The notes under the pieces were generated by a model, which saw only the letters and a program-made list of their open reading frames with translations, had not been told where the DNA came from and ran no database searches. From Acidobacteriota bacterium (GTDB lineage Bacteria > Acidobacteriota > Vicinamibacteria > Vicinamibacterales > UBA8438), in assembly GCA_026708265.1 (NCBI GenBank), contig JAPOVI010000156.1:10223-74222 (forward strand): a stretch of DNA of 64,000 bases, given 5' to 3'. The stretch's first letter is position 1, and every line of letters starts with the position of its first letter. A program made the translations under genes and the position numbers. Below are positions 33,437 through 43,153 of this stretch, piece by piece.

Positions 33437-35182
33437 ATGCGAGTGGCTGCTTCGCGCGACCTGTCGGCGCCGGTTCGGGATCGCGCGCGCGGAGCGGCGC
33501 GCCGTGCCGGATTCCTCCTGGCCACGGGCATCCTTCCCTTCGCGGCCGCGGCTCCGCTCGCCGGCGGCGTTCCGCCCGTTGGCGCCGTGCCGTTCGCCGT
33601 TGCGGTTCCGCCCACGGGTGCCGCTCCGTCCGCCGGGGCCGTCGTGTCTGCCGGGGCCGTCGCGCCCGCGGGTCACGCTGCCGACAGCCCGCTGGCGGAC
33701 GCCGCGGAAGACCGCGACGCGAGAGCCGTGCGGGCGCTCGTCGCCGCGGAGGCGGATCCCGACGCGCCGCAGGCAGACGGCGCCACGGCCTTGGCCTGGG
33801 CGGCGCACTGGGACGACGGCGACATCGCCGATCTCCTGCTGAGCACCGGCGCGAGCCCCGACGCGGCCAACGACCTGGGGGTGACCCCGTTGATGCTGGC
33901 GAGCGCCAACGGCAGCGCCCCGATGGTCGAGCGGCTCCTGGCCGCGGGCGCCGATCCGAACGCGGCCCGCCCGGCCGGCGAGACCGCACTGATGATGGCG
34001 GCGCGGGCCGGGGCCGCCTCGGTCGTGCGCCTTCTGATCGCGGCCGGCGCCGATGTCGACCAGCCGACGCGCGGGGGCCACACGGCCCTCATGTGGGCGG
34101 CCGCGGAACGCCACCCGCGGGTGGTGACGCTGCTCGCCGAGGTGGGCGCCGACGTGGCGGCGCGCACCCGCGTGCGGACCCGACAGGGCCGGCCCATCGT
34201 GCGGGAAGCGACGGTCCTGAGCCCCTTCGAGGCGGTCAATCCGGCCGTCCTGCCGCGCGACGGCGACCGCGATCCGCCGCGGCCGGAAGGCGGATTCACG
34301 CCGCTGCTGCACGCCGTGCTGGCCGGCGACCCGGAGGTGGTCGGCGTGCTGCTGGCCGCGGGGGCCGACGTGGACGACGCGGGGCCGGACGGCGTGACCG
34401 CCCTGATGCTCGCCCTCACCAAGCACCGCACGCCGGTCGCGCGGCTGCTCCTCGAGCGGGGCGCCGACCCGCGCCCCGCGGAGGCCGGGTACACCGCGCT
34501 CCATCTGGCCGCGGCCACCGGGCAGTTGGCCATTGCGGAGATGCTGCTGGCGCGCGGCGCCGACGCGGACGCCCGTCTCGAGCGCCCGCAGCGACTGACG
34601 AACGCGTTCGAGATCGGCGTCTTCACCTCCCCGGGCTCGGGCCGGCTGACGCAGATCGGGTCGACGCCGCTGCTCGTGGCGGCCAAGTCCGCCGACGCCG
34701 CGATGATGCGGCTCCTGGCCGCCGCGGGCGCGGCCCCGAACCGGACGACCGACGACGGGACGAACGCGCTGATGTTGGCGGCCGGCCTCGGCAAGCGGGC
34801 CGCGACCGACATCACCTACTACGACTGGACCGAGGAGAAGGCGGTCGACGCGCTCGCCGCGGGCCTGGAGCTGGGCCTCGACGTCGACGCGGCCAACGCG
34901 CACGGCGAGACCGCGCTCCACGCCGCCGCCTACCACAACGCGAACCGCGCCATTCGGTTCCTGGTCGAGCGCGGCGCCGACATCGATGCGCAGAACGCGG
35001 CCCGCCAGACTCCGCTGCGGATCGCGGAGGGCCATCTCATCTGCTGCACCACGTTCGTGCGCCACGCCGAGGCGGCGGCCGAGCTTCGGGCGCTCGGAGC
35101 CGATCCGGTGGCCGGCATCCAGTTAACTTTCGGCCTGACCAGCTACGGCGACGAGGCCGGGGCGCAGGCGCCGCGACCTTGA
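33437..35182 (+). CDS. Exported ankyrin-repeat protein
   Basis: A 581-residue protein. After a hydrophobic leader comes an odd Ala/Pro/Val/Gly-rich stretch (about residues 40-80) of near-repeats such as GGVPPVGAVPFAVAVPPTGA. From about residue 83 to 560 it consists of about a dozen ankyrin repeats (for example GVTPLMLASANGSAPMVERL, GHTALMWAAAERHPRVVTLL, GYTALHLAAATGQLAIAEML). They are interrupted twice by insertions, near residues 240-285 and 375-405. A vicinal CC lies near 537 (HLICCTTF). TAGGAT precedes the ATG by 20 bases and CTGGAG is the likely ribosome site. The DUF1592 gene starts 7 bases after it, so it leads that operon. It probably mediates binding at the cell surface or in the periplasm. 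Confidence 0.82.
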   Translation: MRVAASRDLSAPVRDRARGAARRAGFLLATGILPFAAAAPLAGGVPPVGAVPFAVAVPPTGAAPSAGAVVSAGAVAPAGHAADSPLADAAEDRDARAVRALVAAEADPDAPQADGATALAWAAHWDDGDIADLLLSTGASPDAANDLGVTPLMLASANGSAPMVERLLAAGADPNAARPAGETALMMAARAGAASVVRLLIAAGADVDQPTRGGHTALMWAAAERHPRVVTLLAEVGADVAARTRVRTRQGRPIVREATVLSPFEAVNPAVLPRDGDRDPPRPEGGFTPLLHAVLAGDPEVVGVLLAAGADVDDAGPDGVTALMLALTKHRTPVARLLLERGADPRPAEAGYTALHLAAATGQLAIAEMLLARGADADARLERPQRLTNAFEIGVFTSPGSGRLTQIGSTPLLVAAKSADAAMMRLLAAAGAAPNRTTDDGTNALMLAAGLGKRAATDITYYDWTEEKAVDALAAGLELGLDVDAANAHGETALHAAAYHNANRAIRFLVERGADIDAQNAARQTPLRIAEGHLICCTTFVRHAEAAAELRALGADPVAGIQLTFGLTSYGDEAGAQAPRP

Positions 35183-35189
35183 GACGAGG

Positions 35190-37559
35190 ATGACGAGAAC
35201 GAGGCAGGCGATCGGCGCCGCCGGCATCACGGCGGCGGTCGCGCTCTGGACGATGGCCCCCGGCGCGAACGCGCAACCGACCGTCGGCGCGGCCGCGTCG
35301 ACGCGCGCCCTGCTCGACCGCTACTGCCTCACGTGCCACAACGACCGGCTGCGGACGGCCGGCCTGACGCTGGCCGGCGTCGATCCGGCGCAGGTCCGAA
35401 CCGACGCTGCGACATGGGAGAAGGTGGTGCGGAAGCTCCGTACCGCCACCATGCCGCCGTCGCCGCGCCCCCGCCCCGATGCGGCCGCCTACGCGGAGGC
35501 CGTCGCCTACCTCGAAGGCGCGCTGGATCGCGCGGCCGAGGCCCACCCGGATCCGGGCCGCCCGGCCGTGCAGCGGCTCAACCGCACCGAGTACGTCAAC
35601 GCGATCCGCGACCTGCTGGCCCTGGAGGTCGACGGCCGCGCGCTGCTGCCGGCCGACGAGTCGAGCTACGGCTTCGACAACGTCGGCGACGTGTTGTCGG
35701 TCTCCCCCGGGCTGCTCGAGCGCTACCTGCTGGCCGCGGCGCGCGTCAGCCGGAGCGCGGTCGGCGACCCCACGCTGCGGCCGACGACCGCCGCCTACCG
35801 GACGTCGCCGCTCCTGGCGCAGGACGGCCGGGTAGGCGACGACCTGCCGTTCGGATCGCGCGGCGGGCTCGCGGTGCGCCACCACTTCCCGCTCGACGGG
35901 GAGTACGTCATCCGCATCTCCCTTCGCGGCCGGGCGCGGGCCGGGCACCAACTCGAGATCCGGCTGGACCGCGCGCGGGTCGCACGCTTCGACCTCGGCC
36001 GTCGCGGGCCCCTGGAGGTGCGGCTGCCGGTCCGGGCGGGCACGCGGCGCGTCGGCGTCTCGTTCGTCGAGGCGCTCGAGGGGACGCTCCCGGTCGACGG
36101 ACGCCCGCCGCCGCCCCCGATCACCAGCTTCGCGTTCACGCTCTACCCGAACGCGCCGTCGGTGGAGCAGATCTCGGTGGTCGGGCCCTACGGTGGCCGG
36201 ACGCCGGACGCCACGCCGAGCCGGGCCGCGGTCTTCACCTGCGTTCCCGACCGCCGTGCGGCCGAGGGGCCGTGCGCCCGCGACATCCTCGGCACACTCG
36301 CCCGCCGCGCCTACCGGCGTCCGGTGACCGAAGCCGACGTCGCTCCCCTGCTCGCCGCCTACGAGGCGGGGCGGGAGGCCGGCGGCAGGTTCGAGGAGGG
36401 CGTTCGGTGGGCGCTCGAAGCGCTGCTCGTGTCGCCGAAGTTCCTCTTCCGCGTCGAGGAGGATCCGACCGGCGTCGCCTCCGGCGCCCCGTACCGCATC
36501 GGCGATCTGGATCTCGCTTCCCGGCTGTCGTTCTTCCTCTGGAGCAGCATCCCGGACGACGATCTCATCGACGCGGCCGAGCGCGGCGACCTGCGGGATC
36601 CCGAGCGGCTCGAGCGCGAGGTCCGGCGGATGCTCGACGACCCGCGTTCGGACGCGCTCGTGGAGAACTTCGCCGGGCAGTGGCTCTACCTGCGGAACCT
36701 GCGGAGCGTGGCGCCGGACGCCGCGCGGTTCCCCGACTTCGACGACAACCTGCGCAACGCGCTCCGGCGGGAGACGGAGCTGTTCTTCGCCAGCCAGCTC
36801 CGGGAGGACCGCAGCATCCACGATCTGCTGCGCGCCGACTACACGTTCGTCAACGAGCGCCTGGCCCGCCACTACGGCATCCCGAACGTCTACGGCAACC
36901 ACTTCCGCCGCGTGGCCCACGGCGACGACCGTCGGCCCGGCCTGCTCGGCCACGGCAGCATCCTCACGGTCACCTCCTATCCGCACCGCACCTCGCCGGT
37001 GGTGCGCGGCAAGTGGCTGCTCGAGAACCTGCTCGGCGCGCCCCCGGCGCCCCCGCCGCCCGACATCCCGGAGCTCGCCGAGGACGATGGTGCGGGGGAA
37101 CGGCCGGCGTCGATGCGCGAGCGGATGGCGCAGCACCGCGCCAGCCCGGCCTGCTCGACCTGCCACGCCAAGATCGACCCGCTCGGCTTCGCCCTCGAGA
37201 ACTACGATGCGGTCGGTCGCTGGCGCACCCACGAGGGCGGGATCGGCGCGGAGCCCATCGACGCGTCGGGTGCGCTGCCGGACGGCGCGGTGTTCGACGG
37301 TCCGGGCGCGTTCCGGGACGCGCTGCTGCGCGAGCCGTGGGCCAGCGAGTTCGCGGCGACGGTCACGGACAAGCTGCTGACCTACGCCCTCGGCCGGGGC
37401 CTGGACCATCGGGACGCGCCGGCCGTGCGAAGGATCCTCCGGGACGCGGAAGCGGACGACTACCGCTGGTCGTCCCTGATACGCGGTATCGTCGAGAGCG
37501 CGCCGTTCCGGATGCGGCGAGCGTCGGATTCCGAGCCCACGAAGGCTGGCTCCCCATGA
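35190..37559 (+). CDS. DUF1592-type exported multidomain cytochrome
   Basis: A 789-residue secreted protein of the planctomycete/acidobacterial DUF1587-DUF1595-DUF1592-DUF1588-DUF1585 family. A signal peptide (GITAAVALWTMAPGANAQ) is followed by an N-terminal haem site CLTCH at 46-50. RLNRTEYVNAIRDLLAL opens DUF1587. RLSFFLWSSIPDDDLIDAA with ENFAGQWLYLRNL is DUF1592. HRTSPVVRGKWLLENLLGAPPAPPPPDIP and a second CSTCH at 655-659 with DPLGFALENYDAVGRWR belong to DUF1588. It ends in DUF1585 (TDKLLTYALGRGLDHRD). Function is unproven. A role in polysaccharide or polymer oxidation is commonly guessed. ATGA overlaps the DUF1552 gene. Confidence 0.9.
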   Translation: MTRTRQAIGAAGITAAVALWTMAPGANAQPTVGAAASTRALLDRYCLTCHNDRLRTAGLTLAGVDPAQVRTDAATWEKVVRKLRTATMPPSPRPRPDAAAYAEAVAYLEGALDRAAEAHPDPGRPAVQRLNRTEYVNAIRDLLALEVDGRALLPADESSYGFDNVGDVLSVSPGLLERYLLAAARVSRSAVGDPTLRPTTAAYRTSPLLAQDGRVGDDLPFGSRGGLAVRHHFPLDGEYVIRISLRGRARAGHQLEIRLDRARVARFDLGRRGPLEVRLPVRAGTRRVGVSFVEALEGTLPVDGRPPPPPITSFAFTLYPNAPSVEQISVVGPYGGRTPDATPSRAAVFTCVPDRRAAEGPCARDILGTLARRAYRRPVTEADVAPLLAAYEAGREAGGRFEEGVRWALEALLVSPKFLFRVEEDPTGVASGAPYRIGDLDLASRLSFFLWSSIPDDDLIDAAERGDLRDPERLEREVRRMLDDPRSDALVENFAGQWLYLRNLRSVAPDAARFPDFDDNLRNALRRETELFFASQLREDRSIHDLLRADYTFVNERLARHYGIPNVYGNHFRRVAHGDDRRPGLLGHGSILTVTSYPHRTSPVVRGKWLLENLLGAPPAPPPPDIPELAEDDGAGERPASMRERMAQHRASPACSTCHAKIDPLGFALENYDAVGRWRTHEGGIGAEPIDASGALPDGAVFDGPGAFRDALLREPWASEFAATVTDKLLTYALGRGLDHRDAPAVRRILRDAEADDYRWSSLIRGIVESAPFRMRRASDSEPTKAGSP

Positions 37560-38923
37560 TGATCACGAACAGGACACTCTCCCGCCGGACGGTTCTCCGC
37601 GGCCTCGGCGCCTCGCTGGCGTTGCCGCTTCTCGACGGCATGGTGCCGGCGTTCGCCGCCGCCCGCAGCGCCGCCGCGCGCCCGGTGCGGCGCTTCGGCG
37701 CGATCTACGTGCCGAACGGGGTGGAGATGCGCGCCTGGACGCCGCCCGGGCCGGACGACGCGATCAGCGCACCGCTGGAGCTCACGCCGGTCCTCGAGCC
37801 GCTGGCGCCGGTGCGCGAGCAGGTGAACATCCTGACCGGCCTCGCCGACAAGGTCGCCATCCCCCGCGAGGGCGAGGGGGTCGGCGACCATGCCCGCGCC
37901 GCGTCGACCTGGCTGACCGGCGTGCACGTCAAGAAGACGGAAGGCGCCGATATCCGGGCCGGCGTCTCGATGGATCAGATTGCGGCGCGCGCCCTCGGGC
38001 AGGAGACGCAGCTCGCATCGCTGGAGCTGGCCATCGACTCCGTCGAGGTGCTCGGGGCCTGCGACCAGGGCTACAGTTGCGCCTACGCCAACACGATCGC
38101 CTGGCGCACGCCGACCACGCCGCTCCCGATGGAGAACAACCCCCGCGCGGTGTTCGAGCGGCTCTTCGGCGCCACCGACAGCACCGACGTCAAGGCACGG
38201 CTGGCGCGCCTGCGCCAGGACCGCAGCATCCTCGACTTCGTGACCGACGAGGCCCGCAGCCTTCGGCGCACCCTGGGCGCGGGCGACCGCCTCAAGCTGA
38301 CGCAGTACCTCGACGCCGTCCGGGACGTCGAGCGGCGTATCCGGATGGCCGAGGCCCAGAGCGACCGCGAGCTGCCGGTGGTCGAGCAGCCGGTCGGCAT
38401 CCCCGACACGTTCGAGCAGCACTGCCGCCTGATGTTCGATCTGCTGCTGCTCGCCTACCAGACCGACCTGACACGGGTCAGCACCTTCATGTTCGGCCGG
38501 GAGGTGAGCGGCCGGTCGTTCCCGGAGATCGGCGTGCCGGGCGGCCACCACGGCTACTCCCACCACCAGAACGACCCCGAGAACCTGGCGATGCTGGCGC
38601 GGATCAACACGCACCACATCCGTCAGCTCGGCTACTTCCTGGAGCGGATGCAGGCCACGCCGGACGGCGACGGCTCGCTCCTCGACCACTCCCTGTTCGT
38701 CTACGGGTCGGGGATCAGCGACGGCAACCTCCACTTCCACCTCGACCTGCCGACGCTGCTCGCGGGCGGAGCGGCGGGAAGCGTCGCGGGCGGGCGGCAC
38801 CTGCGCTACCCGTCCGACACGCCGCTCACGAACCTGCACGTCGCCGTGCTCGACAAGCTGGGGCTCCCCGTGGAGAGCTTCGGCGACAGCACGGGGACGC
38901 TGGGCTACCTGTCGGAGGTGTAA
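37556..38923 (+). CDS. DUF1552 Tat-exported protein
   Basis: A 455-residue protein with a twin-arginine leader (LSRRTVLRGLGASLALPLLDGM). Family marks are RFGAIYVPNGVEMRAWTP, GACDQGYSCAYANTIAWR, PLPMENNPRAVFERLFG and GVPGGHHGYSHHQNDPE, the last a His-rich metal-site candidate. DUF1552 proteins have a sulfatase/alkaline-phosphatase-like fold (DUF1501 relatives) and nearly always follow a DUF1592 gene, as here with an ATGA overlap. The two products probably act together in the periplasm. A second ATG one codon later could also start translation. Confidence 0.9.
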   Translation: MMITNRTLSRRTVLRGLGASLALPLLDGMVPAFAAARSAAARPVRRFGAIYVPNGVEMRAWTPPGPDDAISAPLELTPVLEPLAPVREQVNILTGLADKVAIPREGEGVGDHARAASTWLTGVHVKKTEGADIRAGVSMDQIAARALGQETQLASLELAIDSVEVLGACDQGYSCAYANTIAWRTPTTPLPMENNPRAVFERLFGATDSTDVKARLARLRQDRSILDFVTDEARSLRRTLGAGDRLKLTQYLDAVRDVERRIRMAEAQSDRELPVVEQPVGIPDTFEQHCRLMFDLLLLAYQTDLTRVSTFMFGREVSGRSFPEIGVPGGHHGYSHHQNDPENLAMLARINTHHIRQLGYFLERMQATPDGDGSLLDHSLFVYGSGISDGNLHFHLDLPTLLAGGAAGSVAGGRHLRYPSDTPLTNLHVAVLDKLGLPVESFGDSTGTLGYLSEV

Positions 38924-38926
38924 GGG

Positions 38927-40537
38927 CTACGGCGCCGGCGCGTTCACGACGTCGAACAGGTCCAGCTTGTCCTTGCGGACCCCGGTCGTGACCCCGAGTT
39001 CGGATCCGAACTCCAGCCACTGGTCGGCCTCGGCGGCGTAGCGCGGCCACGCCGGGAGGTCGCCGCCGTTGGGGTCCCCGGTGCGCGCGAAGTTCACCCA
39101 GTACTGCGACATCGCGTCCGACAGCTCGTGGTCCCAGTCGGTCCAGTTGATGCCGACGAGGCGCGTGTTGGCGAAGACGTACGCCAGATCGCCGGAGTGG
39201 TAGGCGCCGTAGCCGCGCGGTCCGTCCGGCAGGTCGATGGCGGCGCGCTCCGGCACGTAGATCCGGAACACCGGCGGCGCCTGGCTGAAGAAGTAGAGGT
39301 AGGCGTCGTTGCCGGCCGCCTCCACCGCACGGGCCCAGGTCCGCATCTCCCAGACGAAGCTGCGGTCGGCCTGGATGGCCTGCGCGCCGCCCCTGGTCGA
39401 GCGGTCCACCTCCGGACCGTAGGCGGCCAGCACGGCGCCGGCGCGCTCGCCGTACTCGGCACGCAGCGTCGCGGTCAGCTCCGCCTCGGTTCGCTCCGGC
39501 ATGCCGGCGTAGAGCGTGGTGCCCTCGTCGGCCAGGGCGCCAGCGATGACCGGCACGTCGTTGTGCTCGCGGGCGTCGAAGATCGCGCGCGCCGCCCGCG
39601 GCATGAACCAGCCGTCGACGATGGCCCCGGAACCGAGGTCCGAGTCGAGCACGGCCGGCGCGTCGAGGGCCCGGAGCGCCGCCAGCGCCTCGGCTCCGCC
39701 GCCCTCCGCCCCGAGCGCTGACGCCGCCGCGAGACCCTGCGCGTGCGCGGCCTCGAGGTCCGGCCGGCCGCCGCGGAAGCAGCCCCCGGAATGCCCGATC
39801 GCCTTGTGGAAGAGCCCGGCCGTCAACGGCGACGCCATCAGGTAGCAGACGCTCCACGAGCCGGCCGACTGCCCGAAGATGGTGACGTTGCCGGGGTCGC
39901 CCCCGAAGGCCGCGATGTTGTCGCGCACCCAGGCCAGCGCCGCCACCTTGTCGAGCAGGCCGTAGTTGCCGGACGCGCCGTGGGGCGACTCGGCGCTCAG
40001 CGCCGGATGCGCGAGGAAGCCGAACGCGCCGAGCCGGTAGTTGATGGTGACGAGCACGACGCCCTTCTGCGCCAGCGCCGTCCCGTCGAAGACCCTGGCG
40101 CTCCCCCACCCGCCGCTGTGCCCGCCGCCGTGGAACCAGACCATCACCGGCCGGGCGTCGGCCGCGTCCGTCGCCGCCGTCCAGACGTTGAGGTAGAGGC
40201 AGTCCTCGTCGCGCTCGAGGTCACCGCGCGTGTAGATGGAAGACTCCGGCGTGAGGCCCTGCCAGCACGCCGGCCCGAACGTCGTGGCCGCGCGCGTGCC
40301 GTCCCACGCCGCCTTGGCGATCGGCGGCCGCCAGCGGGCGTCGCCCACCGGCGGCTCGGCGTACGGGATGCCCCGGAACACGAGGACCTCGTCGTGACCC
40401 GCGACGGGCTCGCCTGCGAGCGTTCCCAGACTGGATTCCACAACCGGGCCGAGCGTCTGGCCTGTCGCGGCTGAGGCCGCCCACACCGAGAGCACGAGTA
40501 CGCCGGCCGCACGGGCGAGAACAAGGGTAGTGCGCAT
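38927..40537 (-). CDS. Type B carboxylesterase, secreted
   Basis: A 536-residue alpha/beta hydrolase with a signal peptide (AAGVLVLSVWAASAATGQ). The carboxylesterase-B signatures are present: EDCLYLNVW near 111-119, the oxyanion-hole WFHGGGHSGG, and nucleophile Ser224 in FGQSAGSWS. The catalytic His lies in GAYHSGDLAYVF. An acidic triad member is probably in the ADEGTTLYAG region. It hydrolyses carboxylic esters in the periplasm. The substrate is unknown. It is convergent with the DUF1552 gene, leaving only three bases between stops. TATCAT at 40576-40581 (minus strand) and GGAGGG are its likely promoter and ribosome site. Confidence 0.9.
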   Translation of the reverse strand: MRTTLVLARAAGVLVLSVWAASAATGQTLGPVVESSLGTLAGEPVAGHDEVLVFRGIPYAEPPVGDARWRPPIAKAAWDGTRAATTFGPACWQGLTPESSIYTRGDLERDEDCLYLNVWTAATDAADARPVMVWFHGGGHSGGWGSARVFDGTALAQKGVVLVTINYRLGAFGFLAHPALSAESPHGASGNYGLLDKVAALAWVRDNIAAFGGDPGNVTIFGQSAGSWSVCYLMASPLTAGLFHKAIGHSGGCFRGGRPDLEAAHAQGLAAASALGAEGGGAEALAALRALDAPAVLDSDLGSGAIVDGWFMPRAARAIFDAREHNDVPVIAGALADEGTTLYAGMPERTEAELTATLRAEYGERAGAVLAAYGPEVDRSTRGGAQAIQADRSFVWEMRTWARAVEAAGNDAYLYFFSQAPPVFRIYVPERAAIDLPDGPRGYGAYHSGDLAYVFANTRLVGINWTDWDHELSDAMSQYWVNFARTGDPNGGDLPAWPRYAAEADQWLEFGSELGVTTGVRKDKLDLFDVVNAPAP

Positions 40538-40795
40538 GAATCAACCCTCCATCGAAGATTGGGGCCTGCCGCGCGATGATACTCTCGTTGTCCGTCCCTC
40601 GGCGTGGTGGTCGCTCTACCACTCGGCATGGATGCAGCGGGTTTCGAGCGCCGACTCCGGACCGCGCGCGCAGGAGCCCTCTGACGCAGGCCGGAGGCGT
40701 GCGTTGTGATAGGGTCGTTGCGATCTCTGCGCGCCCCGGGTCGCGCGCGTGGCAGGTGTCGCGCGGCGAGCGCAGACCTTGTAGGAGGAGACCCG

Positions 40796-41233
40796 ATGAC
40801 TCGGGCGGCTTGCCTGATCCTGCCGCTGCTGTGGCTCGGCGCCGGACCCGCGCCGGCCCAGCCCGCCGAGCTGCAGCTTGCGATAACGAACCCGGTGGAC
40901 GGCGCGGAGGTGGGGCGCGAGTTGACCGTGGCCGGCACCTCTGCCGGAATCTCCGCCGAGCGCATCCTGGTGTTCGTCTTCTCCCCCGCCGCCGACCGGT
41001 GGTTCTTTCAGGGGGAGGCGATGGTCGGCGCGGACGGCGCGTGGCAGGTCCACCCGGTCATCGTCAGCGACGGCGCCCTGCGCTCGGCGCGGATCACGGC
41101 GGAAGGGGTGCGAATCGTGGCGACCGCGATCGAAGAGGTGCCTTCCGGGCTCTCCGGGATCCCGGCCGCCGACTTCCCGCCCGCCGGCACGTTGACGCAA
41201 TCCCCTATCGTCGTCGTCAGTCGCGGCGAGTGA
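40796..41233 (+). CDS. Small secreted protein of unknown function
   Basis: A 145-residue exported protein. The signal peptide is TRAACLILPLLWLGAGPAPAQ. The mature part reads as one Ig-like beta sandwich (LQLAITNPVDGAEVGRELTV, RILVFVFSPAADRWFFQGEA, AWQVHPVIVS, RIVATAIEEV). It ends PIVVVSRGE. TAGGAGGAG 6 bases before the ATG fixes the start, and TAGGGT at 40710-40715 may be its -10 box. No named family was recognised. It is followed 142 bases later by the quinoprotein-like gene at 41376. Confidence 0.65.
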   Translation: MTRAACLILPLLWLGAGPAPAQPAELQLAITNPVDGAEVGRELTVAGTSAGISAERILVFVFSPAADRWFFQGEAMVGADGAWQVHPVIVSDGALRSARITAEGVRIVATAIEEVPSGLSGIPAADFPPAGTLTQSPIVVVSRGE

Positions 41234-41375
41234 TGGTCAGCGCCCCGGACCCGGCGGCCGCAGCGTCGGTACCGCATCTCCTCCCCGGCGGCCCGGGCCG
41301 CGCCGGAGGCACGTAGTCCGGCAGCAGGAACCCGGAACCCAGCTCGGAGACCGGGTCCAGTTCGGAGACCAAGGC

Positions 41376-42761
41376 ATGCACGGCAACCCGACTCCGGCAT
41401 CGCACGTTCCCAGGCGGAGACTCCCGGCGCTCATCGCCGTCGCCGCCGTCATCGCGAGCGCGCCGCTTCTGGCCGACGACTGGACGCAGTTCCGAGGGCC
41501 CGGCCGCCTTGGCGTCTGGCACGAGACCGGCATCGTGGAGACGCTGCCGGAGCAGTTGAAGATCACGTGGCGCACGCCGCTCGGAGGGGGCTACTCGGGA
41601 CCGGCGGTCTCGGACGGGCGCATCTTCGTCGCCGACTGGTTCGAGGATCCCGAGTCGCGCACCGTCGACGGCACCGAGCGCGCCCTCGCCCTCGACGAGC
41701 AGACGGGCGAGATTCTCTGGACGCACGAGTGGCAGACGACCTACCGCATGCTCGTCTACTCGTATGCCGTGGGGCCGCGCGCCACGCCGACCGTCGACGG
41801 GGACCGCGTCTACGTGCTCGGGGCCACCGGCCGGCTCTTCTGCTTCGACGTCGAGTCCGGGGCGGTGCGCTGGGAGAAGGACTACGTAGCCGACTACGAC
41901 ACGAGCGTCCCGGTGTACGGCGTCGCGAGCGCCCCGCTCGTCGACGGCGACCGGCTGATCGCGTTGGTCGGCGGCGAGCCGGACGCGCTGGTCGTGGCCT
42001 TCGACAAGCACACAGGCGAGGAGCTCTGGCGCTCGCTGCCGGTCCGCTCCGAAATGGGCTACGCGCACCCGGTGATCTACGAGGCGGGCGGCGTGCGCCA
42101 GCTCATCATCTGGCATCCGGAAGCCCTCGCCTCGCTCGATCCCCAGACAGGTGACGTGTACTGGGAGCATCCGTGGGAGGTGCCCGCGGCGGTGTCCGTC
42201 GCGACTCCGGTCCGGAGCGGCGACTACCTCTTCGTGTCGCAGTTCTTCAGCGGCTCGATGATGATGCGACTGAGCAGCGACCGGCCCGCGGCGACGGAGC
42301 TCTGGCGCGGCGGGAGCCGCAGCGAGCTGCCGGACCAGACCGAGGGCCTGCACGCCCTGGTCACGACGCCCGTCATCGTCGGAGACACCATCTACGGGGT
42401 CGGCAGCTACGGCGAACTGCGGGGCCTCGACGCCCGGACCGGCGAGCGGCTCTGGATGAGCCAGGACATGACGGTGGAGGTCCGCTGGAGCAGCGCCCAC
42501 CTCGTGCAGCACGAGGACCGCTACTTCGTCAACAACGACATCGGCGACCTGATCCTCGCCCGCTTCACGCCGACCGGCTATGTCGAGCTGGCCCGCACGA
42601 AGCTGATCGAGCCGACCAGCAGCTCCGGCACGCGCACGCCGCACGGGGCGATCGCCGAGCGCATCGTGAACTGGACGCACCCCGCGTACGCCAATGGCCA
42701 CATCGTGCACCGCAACGACCGGGAGATCGTCCGCGCCTCGCTCCGGGCGTCCGACTACTGA
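41376..42761 (+). CDS. PQQ-like beta-propeller (outer-membrane assembly/quinoprotein-fold) protein
   Basis: A 461-residue exported protein (hydrophobic segment LPALIAVAAVIASAPLLA). The mature start DDWTQFRGPGRLGVWHETGI is the hallmark of the PQQ-like (PF13360) propellers common in planctomycetes and acidobacteria. Blade motifs recur: RALALDEQTGEILWTHEW, CFDVESGAVRWEKDY, VVAFDKHTGEELWRSL, LASLDPQTGDVYWEH and LRGLDARTGERLWMS. It lacks the cofactor-type WDxD segment of the true PQQ alcohol dehydrogenases elsewhere in the window, so PQQ binding is uncertain. It may have a scaffold or sensing role. It converges on, and overlaps by 7 bases, the broken nucleotidyltransferase at 42755. Confidence 0.8.
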   Translation: MHGNPTPASHVPRRRLPALIAVAAVIASAPLLADDWTQFRGPGRLGVWHETGIVETLPEQLKITWRTPLGGGYSGPAVSDGRIFVADWFEDPESRTVDGTERALALDEQTGEILWTHEWQTTYRMLVYSYAVGPRATPTVDGDRVYVLGATGRLFCFDVESGAVRWEKDYVADYDTSVPVYGVASAPLVDGDRLIALVGGEPDALVVAFDKHTGEELWRSLPVRSEMGYAHPVIYEAGGVRQLIIWHPEALASLDPQTGDVYWEHPWEVPAAVSVATPVRSGDYLFVSQFFSGSMMMRLSSDRPAATELWRGGSRSELPDQTEGLHALVTTPVIVGDTIYGVGSYGELRGLDARTGERLWMSQDMTVEVRWSSAHLVQHEDRYFVNNDIGDLILARFTPTGYVELARTKLIEPTSSSGTRTPHGAIAERIVNWTHPAYANGHIVHRNDREIVRASLRASDY

Positions 42762-43153
42762 GCGGCGTCCGGGAACCGCCTCGGCTCAGCGCTCGAACTC
42801 GGTACGCTCCCGGGGAACGAGAACGGGCTGGCGCGCTCGACGATCCTCTCCTCGAACGGCAGCCCGCCGAGGGCGACGTCGATGCCGACGCCGGAAGCGG
42901 CGCGCAGCAGCAGCACGCGGTTCGCGCGGGCGAAGCCGGCCGCGTCGGGGATCCGGCCGTCGTAGCGGTCCAGCAGGGCCGTGACGAACGGCTCCTCTCC
43001 GCCGAAGCCGGTCACGAGGGTGACGTTGACGTCGACCGTCTCCCGCGGCTCTCCCCAACGCTGCAGGGCCAGGCCGCCGATGAAGCAGAAGCGCCAGCGC
43101 CGGGCCTCGCAGAAGGCCTGCAGGTCGGCGGCCACCCTGATCAGCTCAATCAC
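42755..43153 (-). pseudogene. Truncated AbiEii/MNT-type nucleotidyltransferase
   Basis: A 132-residue frame resembling nucleotidyltransferases of the AbiEii-like group: RFCFIGGLALQRWGEPRETVDVNVTLVTGFGGEE, then NRVLLLRAASGVGIDVALGGLPFEERIVERASPF. From family knowledge the catalytic strand normally reads DxD (TVDVDL), so DVN here loses one catalytic Asp. The C-terminal half normally starting at a SAED segment is missing: the frame runs PSSSAEPRRFPDAAQ and stops at the end of the convergent gene. The start is GTG, overlapping the upstream gene by GTGA. This is likely a decaying toxin-type gene, though a short active form cannot be excluded. Confidence 0.6.
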
